Source: Oceanospirillaceae bacterium UBA2001 (GTDB lineage Bacteria > Pseudomonadota > Gammaproteobacteria > Pseudomonadales > Balneatricaceae). From it: DNA of 26,551 bases. The position numbers and the translations under genes were made by a program. Below the pieces are notes generated by a model that saw only the letters and a list, made by a program, of their open reading frames with translations, was not told where the DNA came from and did no database searches. The stretch's first letter is position 1; every line of letters begins with the position of its first letter. Below are positions 26,478-26,551 of this stretch, in pieces. Location of the stretch: positions 1 through 26,551 of the forward strand of contig DDCR01000137.1 of assembly GCA_002335115.1 (NCBI GenBank), given 5' to 3'.

Positions 26478-26551
26478 GAGAAAGTCCGCCAGACAGTCGC
26501 TGCTATTCTGCGTTTAGGCGTTTGAGTAGGGGAGGAAAGTCCGGGCTCCAT
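26478..26551 (+). ncRNA. rnpB: RNase P RNA (class A), 5' part, cut by the window end
   Basis: Catalytic RNA of RNase P, which trims tRNA 5' leaders. The conserved 5' end is recognisable: CCAGACAGTCGC near 26489-26500 and GGGGAGGAAAGTCCGGGCTC at 26530-26549 match the E. coli RNA almost exactly. The segment between them is P3; it is shorter than in E. coli, with CTATTC pairing to GAGTAG. The 3' part lies beyond the window. The 5' end is inferred from the promoter. The rsmI-rnpB order matches pseudomonads. Confidence 0.93.

Overview
The window looks like conserved chromosomal core of a gammaproteobacterium. The gene order rpoN-lptBAC-kdsCD-yrbG / mlaFEDC-ibaG-murA-hisGD / cmoBA-degS / zapG-zapE / rplM-rpsI / petABC / sspAB / dolP-diaA-yraN-lpoA / rsmI-rnpB combines neighbourhoods known from E. 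coli and Pseudomonas. The short HisG, the bc1 operon between rpsI and sspA, and rnpB next to rsmI point to the Pseudomonas/marine-oligotroph side of the class rather than to enterics. Base composition looks moderate throughout by eye (not computed). I see no phage, transposon, CRISPR array or tRNA.

Layout. Bases 1-4901 (minus strand) hold the 5' part of rpoN and a tight LPS operon: LptBAC for transport, KdsC and KdsD for Kdo synthesis, and the exchanger YrbG. From 5084 to 11410 (plus strand) come the Mla retrograde phospholipid transporter (MlaF, E, D, C), the BolA-like IbaG, MurA, and histidine enzymes HisG and HisD. Bases 11440-15221 (minus) carry a degS-cmoA-cmoB unit and, upstream of it, zapG. 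From 15345 to 21629 (plus) run zapE, ribosomal proteins L13 and S9, the three cytochrome bc1 subunits, and SspA/SspB. A long bidirectional hairpin terminator separates them from the minus-strand operon lpoA-yraN-diaA-dolP (21717-25447). RsmI and the first part of the RNase P RNA, with a clear promoter, close the window on the plus strand.

Functionally the window is dominated by envelope building and upkeep: LPS transport, Kdo, Mla, MurA, LpoA, DolP and DegS. Next to these are translation and RNA functions (L13, S9, CmoA/B, RsmI, RNase P), division-associated factors (ZapG, ZapE), replication timing (DiaA), adaptor proteolysis (SspB) and respiration (PetABC).

The departures from the usual arrangement are the best things to check. 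mlaB is absent from an otherwise complete mla operon. hisC is absent after hisGD, and cmoAB sits between hisD and degS. A perfect 14-bp hairpin without a U-tract lies in the petC-sspA gap. The rplM leader is structured. A 353-bp gap upstream of degS holds small repeats. I do not see a convincing undescribed multi-gene system here.
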